Assembly: GCF_035762905.1 (NCBI RefSeq)
Contig: NZ_DASUCC010000017.1
Span: forward strand, 1 to 16,085
DNA length: 16,085 nucleotides
DNA from: DASYTH01 sp035762905
GTDB lineage: Bacteria > Actinomycetota > Actinomycetes > Mycobacteriales > Pseudonocardiaceae
Reading direction: 5' to 3'
Shown here: in pieces, positions 13,229 through 16,085 of the stretch
How the letters are laid out: each line of letters begins with the position of its first letter
Position numbering within the stretch: the first letter of the stretch is position 1
Translations under genes and position numbers: made by a program
The notes under the pieces: generated by a model
The model's database searches: none
What the model saw: the letters and a program-made list of their open reading frames with translations, nothing else
What the model was told of the DNA's origin: nothing

Positions 13229-13912
13229 GTGCCGAACGTGCTGCTCGTCGAGGACGACCCGGTGATCCGCCAGGCGCTGATCCGCGGTTTGACCGAGCGC
13301 GGGCACGCGGTGTCCTCGGCCGCGACCGGCATGGCCGGGCTGGAGCAGGCGGTGGCGAGCCGGCCGGACGTGGTGGTGCTCGACCTGGGACTGCCCGACG
13401 TGGACGGCGGCACGGTGCTGCGGATGCTGCGCGGGGCCAGCCGGGTGCCGGTGGTGGTGGCCACCGCACGGGACGACGAGGCCGAGATCGTCGCGGTGCT
13501 CGACGCCGGCGCGGACGACTATGTGGTCAAGCCGTTCAGCGCGGCACAGTTGGACGCCCGGATCCGGGCCGTGCTGCGCCGGGGCGGCGAGCAGCGGGCG
13601 GACGGCGCGGTGGTGGTCGGCGGGCTGCGGCTCGACGCGCGCACCCGGGAGGCCACTTTGGACGGCCGGGATCTTGAGCTGACCCCGCGCGAGTTCGCGC
13701 TGCTGCACTACCTGGCCGCCCGCGCGGGCGAGGTGGTGACCAAGCGCGAGTTGCTCGCCGAGGTCTGGCGGCTGCCGTACGGCGGGGCGGACAAGACGGT
13801 CGACGTGCACCTGTCCTGGTTGCGGCGCAAGCTCGGTGAGTCCGCGCAGGAAGCGCGCTACCTGCACACCGTGCGCGGCGTTGGCGTCCGGGTCGCGGCG
13901 CCGGAGACCTGA
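13229..13912 (+). CDS. OmpR/PhoB-family two-component response regulator
   Basis: A 227-residue DNA-binding response regulator. The receiver domain begins MPNVLLVEDDP with acidic residues E8/D9/D10, phospho-acceptor Asp52 (VVVLDLGLPDVDGG), switch Thr79 (VVVATARDD) and Lys101 (YVVKPFS). The winged-helix effector domain (about 127-225) includes ELTPREFALLHYLAARAGEV and the recognition region DKTVDVHLSWLRRKLGE, ending HTVRGVGVRV. The frame is open upstream to 12812, but that part is low-complexity and overlaps the opposite-strand secreted-protein gene; GTG at 13229 gives the exact family N-terminus. The stop overlaps the kinase start (TGATG), so the pair is translationally coupled. Its likely targets are the two matching tandem boxes at 13149-13166 and 15168-15185. 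Confidence 0.95.
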   Translation: MPNVLLVEDDPVIRQALIRGLTERGHAVSSAATGMAGLEQAVASRPDVVVLDLGLPDVDGGTVLRMLRGASRVPVVVATARDDEAEIVAVLDAGADDYVVKPFSAAQLDARIRAVLRRGGEQRADGAVVVGGLRLDARTREATLDGRDLELTPREFALLHYLAARAGEVVTKRELLAEVWRLPYGGADKTVDVHLSWLRRKLGESAQEARYLHTVRGVGVRVAAPET

Positions 13913-15183
13913 TGCGCCGCCGGGTTCTGCTTCTGGTCGGTGCCACCACGTCGCTCGTGTTGGTCGCGTTCCTGATCCCGCTGGCCGTGCTGGTCCGCGG
14001 GGTCGCCGTGGACCGCGCCGTGCAGGGCGCCACGGTCCGGGCGCAGGCGCTGAGCTCCACGGTGGCGACCGCGGACCGGGCCGGGCTGGCGGTGAGCGTC
14101 GCGCAGGCGGACGCGACCTCGCCGTACGACCTGAGCGTGTTCCTCGCCGACGGCACCCGGCTGGGCGCCGAGGCGCCGCGCTCGCCGCTGGTGCAGCTGG
14201 GGGCACGGGGCACCAGCGCGTCCGGCGAGGTGCCGGGCGGCCGGGAGATCGTGTTCGCGGTGCGCAACACCGCCGGTTCCTACGACGTGATCCGGGCGTT
14301 CGTGCCGGGGTCCGAGCTGGCCCGCGGTGTGGCCCGGGCGTGGTTTCTGTTGGCATTGCTGGGAATCGCGCTGCTCGGGCTGAGCCTGCTCGTCGCCGAC
14401 CGAATGGCGAGGCGACTGGTGCGCGCCACGATCGAGCTGGCCGGCGTGTCCGGCCGGCTGGCCGGCGGTGACCTGACCGCGCGGGCGGATCCATTGGCTC
14501 CCAACGAATTCGGCACTGTGGCCCGGGCGCTGAACCATCTCGGCGGCCGGATCACCGAGCTGCTGCGCGAGGAACGGGAGACCATCGCCGACCTCGCGCA
14601 CCGGGTGCGCACGCCGCTGACCGCCCTGCGCCTGGAGGCCGAGGCGCTGCCCGACGCCGGGGACGCCGCCCGGATCGGCGCCGGCGTGGACGCCGTGCAG
14701 CGCGGGGTCACCCAGTCCATCGAGGCGGCCCGGTGGCGCTCCGGCGACGGCCGGACCGGTTGCGACGCCGCCGAGGTGGTCCGCGAGCGGGTCGACTTCT
14801 GGTCGGCGCTGGCCGAGGACACCGACCGCGAGCTGACCCGCGACCTCGCCGCACCCCCGCTGCCGGTCGCCACCGGCCGCGGTGACCTCGCCGCCTGCGT
14901 GGACGCGTTGCTGGGCAACGTATTCGCCCACACCCCGGACGGTTGCGCGTTCGCCGTCCGGCTGGCCCCCCGCCCCGGTGGCGTGGTGCTCACCGTCGAC
15001 GACGCCGGCCCCGGCCTGCCCGAGTCCGCGCTGGTCCGCCGCGGCGCCTCCGGCTCCGGCTCCAGCGGCCTTGGCCTGGACATCGTGCGGCGCACCGCGG
15101 CGCGCACCGGCGGCGATCTTGTCCTGGACCGGTCCCCGCTCGGTGGCCTGCGCGCCACCGTCACCTTCTTAGCCGCCCCTTAG
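13912..15183 (+). CDS. Sensor histidine kinase (HAMP-HisKA-HATPase)
   Basis: A 423-residue membrane kinase, partner of the preceding regulator. Helix 1 (about 5-29) and helix 2 (about 143-163) bracket an extracytoplasmic sensor region of about 110 residues without cysteines. A HAMP linker follows (about 164-216, with GRLAGGDLTARADPLAPNEF at 181-200). The H-box is ADLAHRVRTPLTALRL with phospho-acceptor His230; it has His-Arg where His-Glu is most common, a variant I recall in actinobacterial kinases. ATP-binding features are N-box Asn336 (LLGNVFAHTP), G1 DDAGPGLP (363-370) and G2 GSSGLGL (383-389). All catalytic residues are present, so it should be active. The last codons (TTC TTA GCC GCC CCT TAG) coincide with a tandem regulatory box, and codon 420 is a rare TTA. 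Confidence 0.94.
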   Translation: MRRRVLLLVGATTSLVLVAFLIPLAVLVRGVAVDRAVQGATVRAQALSSTVATADRAGLAVSVAQADATSPYDLSVFLADGTRLGAEAPRSPLVQLGARGTSASGEVPGGREIVFAVRNTAGSYDVIRAFVPGSELARGVARAWFLLALLGIALLGLSLLVADRMARRLVRATIELAGVSGRLAGGDLTARADPLAPNEFGTVARALNHLGGRITELLREERETIADLAHRVRTPLTALRLEAEALPDAGDAARIGAGVDAVQRGVTQSIEAARWRSGDGRTGCDAAEVVRERVDFWSALAEDTDRELTRDLAAPPLPVATGRGDLAACVDALLGNVFAHTPDGCAFAVRLAPRPGGVVLTVDDAGPGLPESALVRRGASGSGSSGLGLDIVRRTAARTGGDLVLDRSPLGGLRATVTFLAAP

Positions 15184-15185
15184 CC
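15168..15185. promoter_or_regulatory. Tandem 7-bp box, putative response-regulator site B
   Basis: CTTAGCC-gccc-CTTAGCC, two identical 7-bp repeats with a 4-bp spacer, followed by TTCGC. It overlaps the last four kinase codons and the TAG stop, and lies 45 nt upstream of the PepSY-gene ATG. It matches site A (13149-13166) in sequence, spacing, orientation toward the target gene and the trailing TTCGC. Autogenous control of the PepSY gene by the regulator of this operon is inferred. Confidence 0.65.
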
Positions 15186-15230
15186 TTCGCACAGCGCGCC
15201 GCTACCCCGCCGCCCGGCATCGTCGTTGCC

Positions 15231-15755
15231 ATGACCAAGACTCGATATCTCGCCCTCGCGGCCGGCGCGGCCACCCTGCTGATCTCCACCGGAACCGCCG
15301 TCGCCCTCACCGCGAACGACGACCCGACCGCGACCCCCACCAGCTCGACCGACACCCTGTCCCCGAACGCCACCTCCACCTCGACGTCCAGTTCCACGTC
15401 CGCACCGATCCCGGCCCCCGGCGCGGTCGTCACCCGCGACCGCGCCATCCAGATCGCCCTCGCCCACACCGGCGGCGGCACCGTCACCAACGTCGAACCC
15501 GAGCTCGAACACGGCCGCGCCGAATGGAAGGTCCGCATCACCACCCCGTCCGGCGCCCGCGCCGACATCCGCATCGACGTCGCCACCGGCACCATCACCC
15601 GCGTCGACACCGACGACGCCACCCGCACCCCGGCGACCTCGACGTCCCGCGACCACGGCGACGACGACGATCACGGCCGCAACCGGGGCCGCGGCGGCGA
15701 CGATGACCGGCACGGCGACGACAGCGGCGGCCACGGCGGTTCCGGCCGCCACTAG
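15231..15755 (+). CDS. Secreted PepSY-domain protein with His/Asp-rich tail
   Basis: A 174-residue exported protein. Signal peptide 1-27 (basic MTKTR, hydrophobic 7-26), a Thr/Ser/Pro linker (30-65), one PepSY domain (67-128: VVTRDRAIQIALAHTGGGTV, then AEWKVRI and IRIDVATGTITRVD), and a Gly-rich C-terminal tail (141-174) with about ten Asp and five His (DHGDDDDHGR, DDDRHGDD, GGHGG). PepSY domains are extracytoplasmic inhibitory or sensory modules often linked to two-component systems; the tail could bind divalent metals. The frame is open upstream to 14943 inside the kinase gene, but ATG at 15231 gives a proper signal peptide and follows the kinase stop by 47 nt. There is no Shine-Dalgarno sequence. 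A box matching the one before the divergent secreted protein lies in the gap, giving it a regulated promoter besides operon read-through. Confidence 0.88.
   Translation: MTKTRYLALAAGAATLLISTGTAVALTANDDPTATPTSSTDTLSPNATSTSTSSSTSAPIPAPGAVVTRDRAIQIALAHTGGGTVTNVEPELEHGRAEWKVRITTPSGARADIRIDVATGTITRVDTDDATRTPATSTSRDHGDDDDHGRNRGRGGDDDRHGDDSGGHGGSGRH
15726..15750. terminator. Possible GC-rich hairpin at convergent gene ends
   Basis: GGCGGCC (15726-15732) and GGCCGCC (15744-15750) form a perfect 7-bp stem with an 11-nt loop, just before the PepSY stop and 24 nt from the stop of the convergent MmpS-like gene. There is no T-tract on either strand. It may end transcripts from one or both sides, or may simply reflect Gly-rich coding. 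Confidence 0.25.
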
Positions 15756-15773
15756 GGAATCAGGCCGCCGGGT

Positions 15774-16085
15774 TCAGAACCCGGAGCACGAGGCCGTGGC
15801 GAACGGCCCCGAGGCGGTGCCGGTCTTGGATTGCTCTCCGTCGATGGTGACCTTGCAGGTCACCTCCCCGCCATCCGGGCCGGCACTGACCGTGAGCGAG
15901 CCCCCCTTGCCCAGACCGGTGGTCCGCACCTCCTTGGCCCACGGCAGGGTGGCCACCGTCTCCTGGTTCGTCGTGACCCCCTCGCCGAACGTGGTGTAGC
16001 TGATGGAGACGTTCTCCGCCGTCCCGGTCACCTCATACACGATCGTGGCCTCCCGGTTCGACTCCTCCTGGACATCCGAGATGGC
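15774..16085 (-). CDS. MmpS-like membrane/secreted protein, C-terminal part (cut by window edge)
   Basis: The reading frame is open from the right window edge to the TGA at 15774, so the N-terminus lies outside; the GTG at 16040 is internal, since codons upstream of it (ending EESNREATI) continue the same domain. The visible 103 residues contain VYEVTGTAENVSISYTT, a Gln/Glu-containing loop, ATLPWAKEV, then GSLTVSA, EVTCKVTIDGE and FATASCSGF. This is the pattern of MmpS-type transport accessory proteins (YEVTG start, LPW in the middle, a Cys pair near the end), which have one N-terminal membrane helix and a beta-sandwich outside the cell and assist MmpL/RND lipid or siderophore exporters in mycobacteria. 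The two cysteines likely form a disulfide. Actinobacteria often carry solitary versions; whether an mmpL gene lies beyond the edge cannot be seen. Confidence 0.75.
   Translation of the reverse strand, partial: AISDVQEESNREATIVYEVTGTAENVSISYTTFGEGVTTNQETVATLPWAKEVRTTGLGKGGSLTVSAGPDGGEVTCKVTIDGEQSKTGTASGPFATASCSGF

Noticed and set aside
14943..15230. N-terminal extension of the PepSY protein frame inside the kinase gene
   Set aside because: Arg/Pro-rich shadow of the kinase ATP-binding domain; the ATG at 15231 gives a proper signal peptide.

Overview
The window is very GC-rich and densely coded, with strongly G/C-biased third codon positions, GTG starts, almost no TTA codons and several apparently leaderless genes. 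Together with the families present (a DmbB-like haloalkane dehalogenase, an IlvG-like ThDP enzyme close to mycobacterial Rv1820, an MmpS-type protein) this points to a high-GC actinobacterium. Micromonosporaceae such as Actinoplanes is my best guess, but the genus cannot be fixed from the sequence alone. No tRNA, rRNA, CRISPR array, insertion sequence or phage gene was seen. No gene-free stretch exceeds about 110 bases, so most information outside genes lies in short promoter regions.

Layout, left to right. (1) 30-2635, minus strand: a DHA2-type MFS exporter, then a DUF1508/YegP small protein, then a haloalkane dehalogenase. (2) 2636-2729: a divergent operator region with two related tetO-like sites, then a TetR regulator (2730-3308, plus). 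(3) 3348-3800: a flavin split-barrel (PNPOx-like) protein behind a promoter resembling the actinobacterial DNA-damage promoter (RecA-NDp/PafBC type), placed for leaderless translation. (4) 3873-7354, plus: an exported plant-type asparaginase/isoaspartyl peptidase, a lipoprotein overlapping it by ATGA that resembles the extracytoplasmic P1 region of SecD, and a xylulokinase. (5) 7356-11045, minus: an FadE-type acyl-CoA dehydrogenase followed by an IlvG-like ThDP enzyme, with a 12-bp palindromic operator candidate in front of the pair. (6) 11134-12551, minus: a tiny Trp-rich protein made of three 22-residue repeats and a single-domain AAA ATPase. (7) 12658-15755: a secreted Thr/Pro-linker protein (minus) divergent from an OmpR-family response regulator, its histidine kinase and a secreted PepSY protein with a His/Asp-rich tail (plus). 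(8) 15774 to the right edge, minus: the C-terminal part of an MmpS-like protein, cut by the window end.

The most coherent system is region 7. The same tandem box, C[T/A]TA[A/G]CC-N4-CTTA[A/G]CC followed by TTCGC, lies in front of both secreted-protein genes in the same orientation relative to each. Its 7+4 spacing (11 bp, one helical turn) is what an OmpR/PhoB-family dimer would read. The copy before the PepSY gene is embedded in the last codons and stop codon of the kinase gene and accounts for that gene's only TTA leucine codon. I infer a self-contained envelope-sensing regulon: kinase and regulator controlling two exported proteins, one with a putative metal-binding tail. Other items to follow up are the SecD-P1-like lipoprotein, the Trp-rich repeat protein and the damage-type leaderless promoter.
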